NCBI GenBank assembly: GCA_004377185.1
Contig: SOIM01000058.1
Location: forward strand, 131,828 to 191,288
Source of the DNA: Methanomassiliicoccales archaeon
Lineage (GTDB): Archaea; Thermoplasmatota; Thermoplasmata; RBG-16-68-12; SOIM01
Length of the DNA: 59,461 nucleotides
Reading direction: 5' to 3'
The position numbers and the translations under genes were made by a program. Below, in pieces: positions 1 to 7,622 of this stretch (position 1 is the first letter of the stretch; each line of letters opens with the position of its first letter). The notes beneath the pieces are model-generated. The model did no database searches. It worked only from the letters and a program-made list of their open reading frames with translations, and was not told the DNA's origin.

Positions 1-211
1 GCTCGACCAAATGGACCTTGTCCAGACCGTACTGGATGGCCTCCTGAGCGAGGGCAACAAGACCTTTTCCCAGAAGAGCACCGGAGAGCTCGATGTTGAG
101 CAGGTCGGCCAACCTTCTACCTTCTCCCACGAGTTGAATGGACGCGTTTCTGAGCATGTTCTTCCGGTGTTCAAGGAAGACCATTATTCCATTGTACTCT
201 TTCTCTGCCAT
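1..211 (-). CDS. etfA: Electron transfer flavoprotein alpha subunit, N-terminal part (cut by window edge)
   Basis: The first 70 residues are visible; the gene runs off the low-coordinate edge. The ATG at 211 lies 3 bases after the etfB stop, so the two genes are co-transcribed. The N-terminus has the EtfA/FixB look: a short beta strand (GIMVFLEHR), then VGEGRRLADLL, then a strand like those of the EtfA N-terminal domain and a DKVHLVE-type end of the first Rossmann-like half. EtfA binds FAD in its C-terminal domain, which is outside the window, so neither FAD nor bifurcation motifs can be checked here. In the heterodimer it accepts electrons from a dehydrogenase or NADH and passes them to FixC. 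Identity rests on this N-terminus plus its position after etfB. Confidence 0.88.
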   Translation of the reverse strand, partial: MAEKEYNGIMVFLEHRKNMLRNASIQLVGEGRRLADLLNIELSGALLGKGLVALAQEAIQYGLDKVHLVE

Positions 212-214
212 CTG

Positions 215-1057
215 TTAGCCTCTGATGAACCCGCTCTCTTTCAAACGATTGAGAAGCTTGGACACGGTTTCCTTCGTGTCACCGGTGAAAACCTCCCCTC
301 TTCTGCTGGGGAGGTCAACTGTCTCTATCTCAGAGACCACGGTCGGAGACCCTTCGAGCCCAAGTCTTGATGTGTCCAGAGCAGCGTCCCTCGCGCTCCA
401 TATCTGTATGACATTGCCCCTCTTCGCCTTGATCTTTCGAGTGAGTGTGGGCTCCCTGGGTCGATTGCAACCGAACTTCACCGTCAAAAGCGCGGGTAGG
501 GATGCTTCCCAGAACTCGAAGCCGAATTCGACCGCTCTTTGCGCGATGATCTTTCCATCCTTTACCTTGGCATCTATCACGTAGGTAATCTGGGGGATGT
601 CCAAGTGACCTGCTATGCCTGGGCCAACGTGCCCCGTGGAGCTGTCCGATGTTTCTTCACCGCATATGATCAGGCCGCTCCTTCCGAATCTGGTGATTGT
701 CTCAGCCAGAGCGTAGGAGGTTGGTGATGTGTCAGAACCCGCAAGGGCCCTGTCCGAAAGTAGAACGGCTCTGTCCACACCCATGCCGATCGCCGTCTCC
801 AATGAACGGACGAAGGTGGGTGGGCCCATAGACAGTGCGATTATCTCCCCGCCATGTTCGTCCTTAAGTTGGAGAGCCAACTCCACGGCGTTCCTATCCG
901 CGGGATTAATCTCGCTCTCCACGCCCTCCCTCTTCAAAGTCTTCCTGACAGGGTCTATCTGCAGATGCTCCCCCTTTGGAACTTGCTTTAGGCAAACGGC
1001 TATCTTCAACCCGTCGGTTGCAGGTTTTACCTTAGGGCTAGTTTCCAGGAATCTCAC
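215..1057 (-). CDS. etfB: Electron transfer flavoprotein beta subunit (FixA/EtfB)
   Basis: A protein of up to 280 residues with the EtfB opening LKIAVCLKQVP, the NPADRNAVELAL segment, the nucleotide-loop region around MGVDRAVLLSD and DTSPTSYALAE, and the recognition-loop-like part GCNRPREPTL. EtfB pairs with EtfA to carry electrons between dehydrogenases and a membrane or FixC acceptor. The open frame starts at a GTG (1057), which adds 16 residues before the usual N-terminus. A TTG at 1009 would start directly at LKIAVCLKQVP and give 264 residues, the normal family start. Neither start has a clearly spaced ribosome site; an AGGTGAG overlaps the GTG itself. It sits between fixC (upstream, same strand) and etfA. 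Confidence 0.93.
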   Translation of the reverse strand: MRFLETSPKVKPATDGLKIAVCLKQVPKGEHLQIDPVRKTLKREGVESEINPADRNAVELALQLKDEHGGEIIALSMGPPTFVRSLETAIGMGVDRAVLLSDRALAGSDTSPTSYALAETITRFGRSGLIICGEETSDSSTGHVGPGIAGHLDIPQITYVIDAKVKDGKIIAQRAVEFGFEFWEASLPALLTVKFGCNRPREPTLTRKIKAKRGNVIQIWSARDAALDTSRLGLEGSPTVVSEIETVDLPSRRGEVFTGDTKETVSKLLNRLKESGFIRG

Positions 1058-1118
1058 CTATTTTGAGAGTGAAGTGAAGGAAAGCAAGACCAACGTATGT
1101 ATGAGATTTTCGGTTCGG

Positions 1119-2405
1119 TTATACAGATTTGAAACCACCCAACATATCTCTGAGCATCTTGAAAATGGAAACCTTTCCCAGTATCTCTTTCTTGCCGATA
1201 TCAAAGACCTTCTCCTTGCCCTTCCCATCAACGGTATACAGTCTGTCGAAGAAATCGCAAACCATCCTGGGATAAGCGGTGAACAGCCTCGCATTCTGCA
1301 AGAACCTGGGTGTACGTCGGAAGGCGACCATATCTTTCATGACACCTTTCTTCCGCAGGATTTCCGGGTAAGCAGAGAGCCCCATCTTTGAGTAATCACC
1401 TTTCTGTCTGGCTTGGACAATCGCCTCAGCAGCGGAAACACCAGAGATCATTGCCAGGTCAACACCCCGGTAAGTATAGCCATGATTGATGAGAAGCCCT
1501 CCAGCATCTCCGACTGCAAGGAAGTTGTCTTTGAAAAGGGCGGGCAAGGTGTTGATGCCCATCTCGGGGATCATGTGCGCGGAATACTCGATCACCTCTC
1601 CTCCCCTCACCAACTTCTGAATGGAAGGATGGAGCTTGAAATCCTCCATTATTTCGAAAATCTCTTTCTTTCGCAAGGCCAAATCCTCTGCGCTCACCAC
1701 CACGCCCAAAGAGACGGTGTCCTTATTCGTGTAGAGGAAACCCCCACCTCTCAGATAGCCAGATGCATAGCCCACAAAACCGTATGCCGCCCCCTCTCTC
1801 TTGGAGAGATTGAATCTGTCTTCGATCGTCTCCTCAGGCAGCTTGATCGTTTGTTTTACAGCAACGGACAGTTCCTTTGCGGTGAGTTCCCTTCTCAGAC
1901 CAGCTTTTTGGGCAAAGGTAGAGACAACCCCGTCCGCGCCTATGACCACATTGCCTCTGACGGTATCTGGTCCTGCGACTATCCCTGCTATCCTGCCGTT
2001 CTCCCAGTAGAGGTCGTCCACTCTCGTACCTGTTATCAGCAAAGCACCAGCATCTTGTGCCTTCTTCGCCAGCCAGGAGTCGAACTTCTCTCTCAGTACG
2101 GTGAAGCTCTGAGCGGAAACGCCCTCGGGCGATGAGGAATCGAACTTCATTGTCACCGAGTTGGACTCGGTCATGAACACCATATTCTCTTGAGTGACAT
2201 ATCTCTCGATAGGGGCTTCCTTCCAGAAATCCGGGAAAATCCCAGTCAGGGGGTATGAGTATATCCTACCTCCGAAAACGTTCTTTGAACCTGGTGTGTT
2301 CGCCCTCTCCACCAACAGAACATTGAATCCCTCTCTTGCGAGACGGTATGCTGCGCAGGAGCCTGCAGGTCCGGCACCTATTATGACAACCTCAAATTCG
2401 TCCAT
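1119..2405 (-). CDS. fixC: FixC-type electron transfer flavoprotein-quinone oxidoreductase
   Basis: A 428-residue FAD-dependent oxidoreductase of the FixC/geranylgeranyl-reductase superfamily. The dinucleotide-binding motif VVIIGAGPAGSCAA is at the extreme N-terminus, followed by an ERANTPGSKNVFGG segment typical of FixC rather than of lipid reductases. A second FAD motif (FLAVGDAGGLLINHGYTYRGVD) lies near residue 290. FixC accepts electrons from the EtfAB flavoprotein and, with the ferredoxin-like FixX, passes them to quinone. It is first in the minus-strand run fixC-etfB-etfA and diverges from fixX, which completes the set. ATG 2405 is preferred over GTG 2414 because it places the FAD strand at the usual distance. 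A TATA-like box on this strand lies at 2474-2480. Confidence 0.92.
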   Translation of the reverse strand: MDEFEVVIIGAGPAGSCAAYRLAREGFNVLLVERANTPGSKNVFGGRIYSYPLTGIFPDFWKEAPIERYVTQENMVFMTESNSVTMKFDSSSPEGVSAQSFTVLREKFDSWLAKKAQDAGALLITGTRVDDLYWENGRIAGIVAGPDTVRGNVVIGADGVVSTFAQKAGLRRELTAKELSVAVKQTIKLPEETIEDRFNLSKREGAAYGFVGYASGYLRGGGFLYTNKDTVSLGVVVSAEDLALRKKEIFEIMEDFKLHPSIQKLVRGGEVIEYSAHMIPEMGINTLPALFKDNFLAVGDAGGLLINHGYTYRGVDLAMISGVSAAEAIVQARQKGDYSKMGLSAYPEILRKKGVMKDMVAFRRTPRFLQNARLFTAYPRMVCDFFDRLYTVDGKGKEKVFDIGKKEILGKVSIFKMLRDMLGGFKSV

Positions 2406-2473
2406 TGGCCACACCGCTGGATTTGAGCCAGTATTCTCTCCAAGAGCAACTCGTTCGTGTAATAGGGTGGGTG

Positions 2474-2480
2474 ATTTATA
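2474..2480 (-). promoter_or_regulatory. TATA-like box for the fixC-etfB-etfA run
   Basis: The minus strand reads TATAAAT here, about 70 bases before the fixC start. It lies back to back with the plus-strand fixX box, so the whole FixABCX set would be driven from one short divergent promoter region. Confidence 0.5.
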
Positions 2481-2511
2481 GTTTTCTCGTGTTGAGTATC
2501 AGTCAGGAAAC

Positions 2512-2518
2512 TTTTTAA
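2512..2518 (+). promoter_or_regulatory. TATA-like box for fixX (leaderless layout)
   Basis: TTTTTAA lies about 25 bases before the fixX ATG at 2543. This is the usual archaeal TATA-to-start distance, and it supports that ATG over the upstream TTG at 2528. Confidence 0.5.
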
Positions 2519-2542
2519 TGTTGGACATTGGTGCCAATTCGA

Positions 2543-2857
2543 ATGCCCGCCAAGAGGAAAAGCTCGGCAGAGCGGAGGCTGAGCGTGGACGACAGGCTTG
2601 GAGTCAACAGATTCACTATAGACGATGAGCCTTTCATTGAAGTGGACACCACGCTCTGCAAGACCTGCCGACTGAAACCTTGTCTCTACGTTTGTCCGGC
2701 CCAGGTGTATGTGTTGGAAGGCGATGACCTCATCTACAATCCTGAGGGATGCATAGAGCTGGGTGCCTGCAAGGTGGTCTGCAGGGAATACGGGAACAAC
2801 GCCATACAATGGGACTTCCCCAGAGGCGGGTATGGAACAAGGTTCAGATATGGGTGA
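2543..2857 (+). CDS. fixX: FixX-like ferredoxin, with one cysteine position replaced by leucine
   Basis: A 104-residue ferredoxin-like protein. The N-terminal strand RLGVNRFTIDDEPFIEVD and the end FPRGGYGTRFRYG match FixX. Cysteines occur as CKTC, KPC, YVCP, then GCIELGACKVVC. In FixX the segment after GC usually reads LECGTC, but here the middle cysteine is leucine (codon CTG near 2758-2760), so one expected iron-sulfur ligand is absent. FixX works with FixC to pass electrons from EtfAB to quinone. The gene diverges from fixC, with the promoters back to back. Its 3' end overlaps the convergent DUF504 gene by 14 bases. ATG 2543 is chosen from the TATA spacing. Confidence 0.9.
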   Translation: MPAKRKSSAERRLSVDDRLGVNRFTIDDEPFIEVDTTLCKTCRLKPCLYVCPAQVYVLEGDDLIYNPEGCIELGACKVVCREYGNNAIQWDFPRGGYGTRFRYG

Positions 2858-3146
2858 ACCTCTTCTTCTCCAGCTGTTCCCTGTCAAAAATCACCTCATT
2901 CCCATATACTATTCTGAATATCTTATAGTAGGGAATGGTCGCACTCGCGGTCTCAAAGAAGGATTTCCCAAGTTCGGTGAGTTCCCCTCCTGTGATGACA
3001 ACATGCCCTCGCTCCGTTCCCCGAGAGTAATACCAGATCTCGGCCTTTGTGAGGTCCCTATCCTCCCTCCATTTCAGCTCGTTCAGGATCTCCCTCGGGG
3101 TCATGCCTTCTGGAATATGGTCAAGGGATGTATTAATCCTTCTCAC
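2844..3146 (-). CDS. DUF504 / UPF0248 family protein
   Basis: The core MTPREILNELKWR, LTKAEIWYYSRG, and IPYYKIFRIVYGNEVIFDR is the signature of the small archaeal UPF0248 (DUF504) family, whose role is not established. It is often found near RNA-processing genes and is thought to act on RNA or nucleotides; nothing here tests that. The frame is open back to 3227, but the residues before 3146 are unlike the family. The GTG at 3146 gives a 100-residue protein with a GGAGG about 14 bases upstream; an ATG at 3104 would start at MTPREIL. The 3' end overlaps fixX on the other strand. Confidence 0.75.
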   Translation of the reverse strand: MRRINTSLDHIPEGMTPREILNELKWREDRDLTKAEIWYYSRGTERGHVVITGGELTELGKSFFETASATIPYYKIFRIVYGNEVIFDREQLEKKRFTHI

Positions 3147-3271
3147 GGAAGGGACATTATCCTCCGTACCCTTCCAACAGTTGATGGAATGGGAGGGAGA
3201 ATCTCCCAATTGACGGGGAGTTCCCAATCCGAAGAATGGAACACAAAACCAAAGAATCCATCCATAAGAAG

Positions 3272-3280
3272 TTATTTAAA
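3272..3280 (+). promoter_or_regulatory. TATA-like box for the 3313 gene
   Basis: TTATTTAAA lies 33 bases before the ATG at 3313, within the archaeal TATA window if a short leader is made. Confidence 0.45.
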
Positions 3281-3312
3281 TTTGAAAGCGATTCACTGTC
3301 TCTGTGGTTCTA

Positions 3313-3930
3313 ATGCCCCCAAAAGCCAAATCTAAGGAAGAATGGTTTGACGTTCTTGATAAGGAATTGGAGAAGAAGACGGACGATATCATCAGCAGCA
3401 TAGGGGAGCAGAATTCAAGGAAAGTTCAGTTGAACAAGCAGTTGATCGGTGATATCTGGGAGATTTGGAAGAGATTCAACAAGATCAATGTCCATTTTGC
3501 GATGGAACCCCACTACAACGCCTTTGCACAGTTTGAAGAGTTCCCGTATGGGGCGTGGACCTGGAGGTCCTCCTTCAACGTTGCGAGTATCAACAATCTT
3601 CAGCTGGTCGACCGCACTCAGAACCAGGGAAGAACGGGAGACTCCCTCCTGGTCAGCTATGTGCCGGAGAAGGACGACAAGATCCACCTGAGGCTAGAGT
3701 TCCAATACTGCGAAGGGGAGCACTATTACAAGTACTCGGGCTGGAGGAGAATGTTCGCCAGACACACCCTGTACGACAAGTCGATTGAGAAGGTGGACGT
3801 GGATGATATTCACAGCATTTTCGCGGACATCATAACAACCTGGTACGAATCCCATTTGAGGAGGAACAGGGACATCATCCTTAGGCACCTAAAGGATACC
3901 TACAAGAACGTAGAGACCTTCACGCAGTAG
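3313..3930 (+). CDS. Conserved-looking protein of unknown function (205 aa)
   Basis: I do not recognise a characterised family. The protein is soluble: no signal peptide and no membrane segment. An N-terminal helical part (EEWFDVLDKELEKKTDDIISSI) is followed by a helix IWEIWKRFNKINVHFAME and then an alternating-strand region rich in aromatics (FPYGAWTWRSSFNVAS, LEFQYCEGEHYYKYSGW), with a charged helical end. The codon use and length look like a real gene, with an upstream TATA box. ATG 3313 is chosen over the GTG 3304 because it starts a typical basic N-terminus (PPKAKSKEEW). It stands alone between convergent DUF504 and a co-directional methyltransferase, separated by 145 bases without other features. 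Confidence 0.75.
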   Translation: MPPKAKSKEEWFDVLDKELEKKTDDIISSIGEQNSRKVQLNKQLIGDIWEIWKRFNKINVHFAMEPHYNAFAQFEEFPYGAWTWRSSFNVASINNLQLVDRTQNQGRTGDSLLVSYVPEKDDKIHLRLEFQYCEGEHYYKYSGWRRMFARHTLYDKSIEKVDVDDIHSIFADIITTWYESHLRRNRDIILRHLKDTYKNVETFTQ

Positions 3931-4075
3931 ATCCCGATTCTTGGCCTGACCGGACGGTTCTTTTTCGAGGAATGTCGAAGTCAGCGTGCCGCATCTTCGA
4001 ATTCTTTCGACAATGAACGAATTGCATAACAGCAAAGAGCGAAAGTGTATTATACCATCATGGGAGTTCTGATGT

Positions 4076-4654
4076 ATGCACTCTGCGAAGTTTGAGTCAA
4101 AACACGTGTCGATTCTGGAGGATAAGGACCGAAAGGAGATCCTGGACGTTGACAAAGTGATCGATGCAGTCGCGCCCTACCTAGGAAACAAAGTGGCTGA
4201 CATCGGATGCGGGACCGGGTATTTCTCCATTCCAATATCAACGAGAATCCATCCGGACGGAGAGGTACTTGCCATCGATATGGATAAGGCCATGCTGGAG
4301 AGGCTCAAAGAAAACATAGTTGTACAGAGTGGGATACGTCCGATCGTATCTCGGGAAGAGAACATCCCTGACGTCGAGGACAGTTCGGTCGATTCCTGTT
4401 TTGTGGTGAACGTGTTGCATGAATTGGAAGGGAATGGGACACTGCGAGAGGCCTACAGGATCCTCAGACCGGGAGGACACCTGGTCCTGGTTGATTGGAA
4501 GAAGGTAAAGATGGACTTCGGGCCACCATATACAGTGAGGATACCTGAGCGGGATGCGGCAAGGCGGTGCCGGGATGTCGGTTTCGAGCAAGAAAGCACC
4601 TTCTTCGCCGGGCAATACAACTACGGTCTTTTGATGGTCAAGCCTGAGGAATGA
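4076..4654 (+). CDS. Class I SAM-dependent methyltransferase
   Basis: A 192-residue methyltransferase with the SAM-binding glycine loop VADIGCGTGYFSIPI near residues 39-53, the acidic ribose-binding residue in AIDMDKAMLE, a DVEDSSVDSCFVVNVLHEL post-motif region and ILRPGGHLVLVDWKK after it. The N-terminal stretch, with Asp-Lys-Asp-Arg-Lys, is short. It resembles the UbiE/Coq5-like and arsenite-methyltransferase-like small methyltransferases found widely in archaea, and the substrate cannot be read from sequence. GGGAG at 4062-4066 precedes the ATG. A TATA-like stretch (GTATTATAC) occurs near 4045. RadA follows 86 bases downstream under its own promoter. Confidence 0.85.
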   Translation: MHSAKFESKHVSILEDKDRKEILDVDKVIDAVAPYLGNKVADIGCGTGYFSIPISTRIHPDGEVLAIDMDKAMLERLKENIVVQSGIRPIVSREENIPDVEDSSVDSCFVVNVLHELEGNGTLREAYRILRPGGHLVLVDWKKVKMDFGPPYTVRIPERDAARRCRDVGFEQESTFFAGQYNYGLLMVKPEE

Positions 4655-4703
4655 GAATCTCCTTCCTTGGCATCATCACTTTCACCCACCTCTCCCACCA
4701 ACT

Positions 4704-4711
4704 CTTATAAA
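4704..4711 (+). promoter_or_regulatory. TATA box for radA
   Basis: CTTATAAA lies 30 bases before the radA start codon, with GGTGA at 4732-4736 directly in front of the start. Confidence 0.6.
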
Positions 4712-4740
4712 CGAGCGGGCGATAAGGTATTGGTGAAAGT

Positions 4741-5682
4741 TTGGCTTCCAAATCGATAGAAGAGTTGCCAGGAGTAGGACCCGCAACTGCAGATAAATTG
4801 CGGGAAGCCGGATACAATGATGTCATGGCAATAGCCGTGACCTCACCCCAGATGCTGGCTGATGCTGCAGAGTTAGGGCAGAGCTCGGCACAGAAGATAA
4901 TCCTCGCCGCCCAAGATGCAGCGGATGTTGGAGGGTTCGAGACTGCAGACGAGGTTCTTGAACGAAGAAAGCTCATCGGTAGAATAACTTCAGGTTCAAA
5001 GGCACTGGATGAATTGTTGGGTGGAGGGTTTGAAAGCCAGGCAATTATCGAGTTATACGGAGAATTCGGGTCTGGAAAAACCCAAATTGCACATCAGCTT
5101 GCTGTAAATGTCACTAGACCAGAAGATGAAGGAGGATTAGAAGGGGAGACTGTCTGGATTGATACGGAGAATACATTCAGACCGAGCAGAATAAGTCAAA
5201 TGGCAAGTGCCCTTGAACTCGAACCTAGCAAAGTCCTAAAGACCATTCATGTTGCGAGGGCTTTCAACTCCCATCACCAGATGCTTCTCGTGGATGAAGC
5301 ATTGAAAGAAGCTGAGAAGTTCCCGATCAAGCTACTCGTTGTTGACTCCATGACTGGCCATTTCAGGGCAGAGTACATCGGAAGAGGTGCCCTGGCAGAG
5401 AGACAGCAACTTCTTAACAAACACATGCATGCCCTGCTTCGGTTCGGAGATGTGCACAACGCAGTAATCTGCGTCACCAACCAAGTTCTGGCAAAGCCAG
5501 ATGCTTTCTTCGGTGATCCCACGAGACCAATCGGGGGTCACATAGTCGGCCACACTGCCACCTTCAGAGTCTATCTCAGAAAAAGCAAGGGTGGGAAGAG
5601 GATAGCCAGGCTCACTGATTCTCCCAACCTCCCAGAAGGGGAGGCCGTATTTATTGTGACCGGGGACGGAATCATCGACTAG
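4741..5682 (+). CDS. radA: DNA repair and recombination protein RadA
   Basis: A 313-residue archaeal RadA recombinase, the RecA/Rad51 family ATPase that forms filaments on single-stranded DNA and carries out strand exchange. The N-terminal helix-hairpin-helix domain ([19 protein letters not shown]) is followed by the polymerisation linker region, then Walker [10 protein letters not shown] at about residues 103-111 and Walker [10 protein letters not shown]. The segment from TNQV to [12 protein letters not shown] is the usual archaeal loop 2 region. The start codon is TTG: it sits 5 bases after GGTGA and 30 bases after a TATA box, and no ATG precedes the HhH domain. Length is slightly below the common 315-325 residues. 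Confidence 0.97.
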   Translation: MASKSIEELPGVGPATADKLREAGYNDVMAIAVTSPQMLADAAELGQSSAQKIILAAQDAADVGGFETADEVLERRKLIGRITSGSKALDELLGGGFESQAIIELYGEFGSGKTQIAHQLAVNVTRPEDEGGLEGETVWIDTENTFRPSRISQMASALELEPSKVLKTIHVARAFNSHHQMLLVDEALKEAEKFPIKLLVVDSMTGHFRAEYIGRGALAERQQLLNKHMHALLRFGDVHNAVICVTNQVLAKPDAFFGDPTRPIGGHIVGHTATFRVYLRKSKGGKRIARLTDSPNLPEGEAVFIVTGDGIID

Positions 5683-5805
5683 TTTTCACAATCAAAGCAG
5701 AACTCATGGTTGTTAGGACTACTAGAGTATGCGTTACCATGGTCGATTCCCCCAGTCGCGAACTTCACCCTCTTCTGCAAACTCCTAATTTGAGACAGTA
5801 AAGAC

Positions 5806-5813
5806 ATTTATAA
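5806..5813 (+). promoter_or_regulatory. TATA box for the 5868 gene
   Basis: ATTTATAA, about 55 bases before the TTG start. The resulting leader would contain GGAGGG at 5856-5861. Confidence 0.45.
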
Positions 5814-5867
5814 CACAACCTTGCTCATCAGAAGTAGGATCTTGGATGAGGCCATGGAGGGAAGTGA

Positions 5868-6266
5868 TTGAATCTCCGTGATTGGTTTGAGGGCAGGTGG
5901 GACAGAAAGTACGCTCTGATTATTGGTATCGTTGTCGTCACTATCGAGATTGCTTATTGGGGAGCGGCCGTGGGCGTTCACAGTCGTTTGGGCCAATGTG
6001 ATTGCTGGCCTGACGGTTGTGCGGGGAGCTTTTTCCCGGTTCCATACAGGGGAGAAGGTGATTGTACCATGGCTGTAGTGCCGATGAGCCCACTTGACGG
6101 ATTCGTGTGCTCGATGGTGCAATATTGGATTTTCATACCGGCTGCTATACTTGAAACGATTCTCTTCTCGTGGGTTGGCTGGATCCTGGGAAAGCGAAGA
6201 ATGCGGAAGGAAGAGGACATAGAGAAGAGCGAAGCTCAACTCAATCCACCCACGGATGTGAAGTAG
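5868..6266 (+). CDS. Small membrane protein of unknown function, two transmembrane segments
   Basis: A 132-residue protein with a first membrane helix at roughly residues 15-37 (YALIIGIVVVTIEIAYWGAAVG), a loop of about 60 residues with five cysteines (CDCWPDGC, then GDC and VCS), a second helix near 85-108 (YWIFIPAAILETILFSWVGWIL) and a basic then acidic tail (GKRRMRKEEDIEK). By the positive-inside rule both ends are cytoplasmic and the cysteine-rich loop is outside. Four cysteines near one another could form disulfides or bind metal. The start is TTG, decided by GGAGGG six bases upstream and a TATA box. An antisense frame on the opposite strand has similar length but no ribosome site. No family was recognised. 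Confidence 0.65.
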   Translation: MNLRDWFEGRWDRKYALIIGIVVVTIEIAYWGAAVGVHSRLGQCDCWPDGCAGSFFPVPYRGEGDCTMAVVPMSPLDGFVCSMVQYWIFIPAAILETILFSWVGWILGKRRMRKEEDIEKSEAQLNPPTDVK

Positions 6267-6317
6267 TATTCGAATCGCCAAGAGAAGCAACCTACCTGTG
6301 ACCGAATTTCACAACCG

Positions 6318-6326
6318 CTAAATATC
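6318..6326 (+). promoter_or_regulatory. TATA-like box for the MBL hydrolase operon
   Basis: CTAAATATC lies about 23 bases before the ATG at 6349, implying a leaderless transcript that continues through the YrdC and aminopeptidase genes. Confidence 0.45.
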
Positions 6327-6348
6327 CATCCGAACTTACTCCAGCCGG

Positions 6349-7002
6349 ATGAAGGTTCATTTCATAATGGGCGAAGGGTTCGACGCGAACGTGTTCCTCA
6401 TAGAAGCTGAGAAGCCAATCCTGATTGACACAGGTACGGGTTGGAACACTGCAAAGGCCGTCAGAACCATAGAACAGCACATTGACCCCAAAGAGATCGA
6501 CTCAATTATTCTCACACATCGGCACATTGACCACGTAGGAGGAGCGGCAGAGCTCTCACATGTCTGTCAAGCACAACTCTACGCTTCCATTGACGAGGCT
6601 CCACCCCTCATTCACGGCGACAAAGCAACAACGGGAGCGACCATGTTCTCCATACCTTTTGACAAGCTGGACGTGTCGATTCTCAGATACGATGATGAAG
6701 TGGACCTCGGGGACGCCAAGCTCAAGATAATCCACACTCCAGGCCATACCATGGGCAGCATTTCACTCTATCATGAGCAGACGGGATCGCTTTTCTCCGG
6801 CGACACGGTCTTTGCGGACGGTGGAGTGGGAAGATGGGACTTTGAAACGGGCAGTTACAGACAGCTTCTGGCCTCTATCGAAATGCTGAAGGACTTGGGG
6901 CCGAGAAACCTCTATCCTGGTCACGGACCCTACGTGGAGAAGGATGCCACGGAACACATCAAAACCTCCCTAAAGTTTTTGAGGTATGCAGAGATATTGT
7001 GA
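6349..7002 (+). CDS. Metallo-beta-lactamase fold hydrolase (glyoxalase II-like)
   Basis: A 217-residue MBL-fold protein. The metal-binding motif HRHIDHVGG (HxHxDH) is near residue 63, a second histidine appears in HTPGHTMGS, the bridging aspartate in LFSGDTVFADGG, and the final histidine in YPGHGPYVEKD. All the ligands of a two-metal hydrolase are present. Members act on thioesters, lactones, RNA or phosphoesters; the short size and GHTxGS motif are closest to glyoxalase II-like enzymes, but the substrate is unknown. It heads a tight three-gene run: its stop overlaps the YrdC gene start, which overlaps the methionine aminopeptidase start. Confidence 0.9.
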   Translation: MKVHFIMGEGFDANVFLIEAEKPILIDTGTGWNTAKAVRTIEQHIDPKEIDSIILTHRHIDHVGGAAELSHVCQAQLYASIDEAPPLIHGDKATTGATMFSIPFDKLDVSILRYDDEVDLGDAKLKIIHTPGHTMGSISLYHEQTGSLFSGDTVFADGGVGRWDFETGSYRQLLASIEMLKDLGPRNLYPGHGPYVEKDATEHIKTSLKFLRYAEIL

Positions 7003-7622
7003 AGCGCATGAAGAAGTTCAAGAGCCCTTTGGATGACAGTCAGCTGGAAGAGGTCATTGAGGTCCTGAGAAATGATGGGATCATAGTATATCCCACAGAC
7101 ACCTTATATGGCCTGGGAGTGAATCCTTTCAGGGAAGAAGCCGTAAGGAAGATGTTTGAGATCAAGAAAAGGCCTCTTGACCAGCCCGTTTCAATCGCAG
7201 TACGGGATATCTCTCAGATCGAGGAATATGTTGAGCTAACGGACCTCGCTCGCCATACGACAAAGGAGTTCCTTCCTGGGCCCTTAACCATCCTTCTGAA
7301 GAAGAGAGATCCAGCTTCGCTTCCCATAGTATCGAGCAAGAACAGACTTGGCATCAGAATCCTGGACCACCCGGACGCGCTTCCAATTCTCGAAAAGTTC
7401 GGTCCAATAACCTCGACCAGCGCGAATCTTCATGGCTATGAGCTTCCCTGTGATATCGACACGCCAATCGAACAACTGGGAGATTCGGTCGATGTTTACA
7501 TAGACTCAGGAAGATGCCGATATGGCCAGGAATCAACGGTTCTGGATGTTTCCTCGGATCCGCCCAAGATAATCAGACCCGGAGTCATGAGTCACGAAAG
7601 GCTGCATATCAATGAAAAATGA
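6999..7622 (+). CDS. L-threonylcarbamoyladenylate synthase, YrdC-type
   Basis: A 207-residue Sua5/YciO/YrdC protein that makes threonylcarbamoyl-AMP from threonine, bicarbonate and ATP for the t6A modification of tRNAs decoding ANN codons. Family motifs are IIVYPTDTLYGLGVNPF, the KKRPLDQPVS basic pocket, PGPLTILLKK and the conserved SANLHGYELPC and ESTVLDVS. It has only the YrdC domain; the C-terminal Sua5 domain found in many archaeal homologues (about 340 residues) is missing. The GTG at 6999 overlaps the preceding stop; an ATG at 7008 is the alternative. Its last 11 bases overlap the methionine aminopeptidase gene, so the two are translationally coupled. Confidence 0.93.
   Translation: MKRMKKFKSPLDDSQLEEVIEVLRNDGIIVYPTDTLYGLGVNPFREEAVRKMFEIKKRPLDQPVSIAVRDISQIEEYVELTDLARHTTKEFLPGPLTILLKKRDPASLPIVSSKNRLGIRILDHPDALPILEKFGPITSTSANLHGYELPCDIDTPIEQLGDSVDVYIDSGRCRYGQESTVLDVSSDPPKIIRPGVMSHERLHINEK

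Noticed and set aside
5808-6290. 160-residue minus-strand frame opposite the 5868 membrane protein
   Set aside because: The plus-strand frame has a ribosome site, TATA box and two clear membrane helices; the minus frame has none of these.
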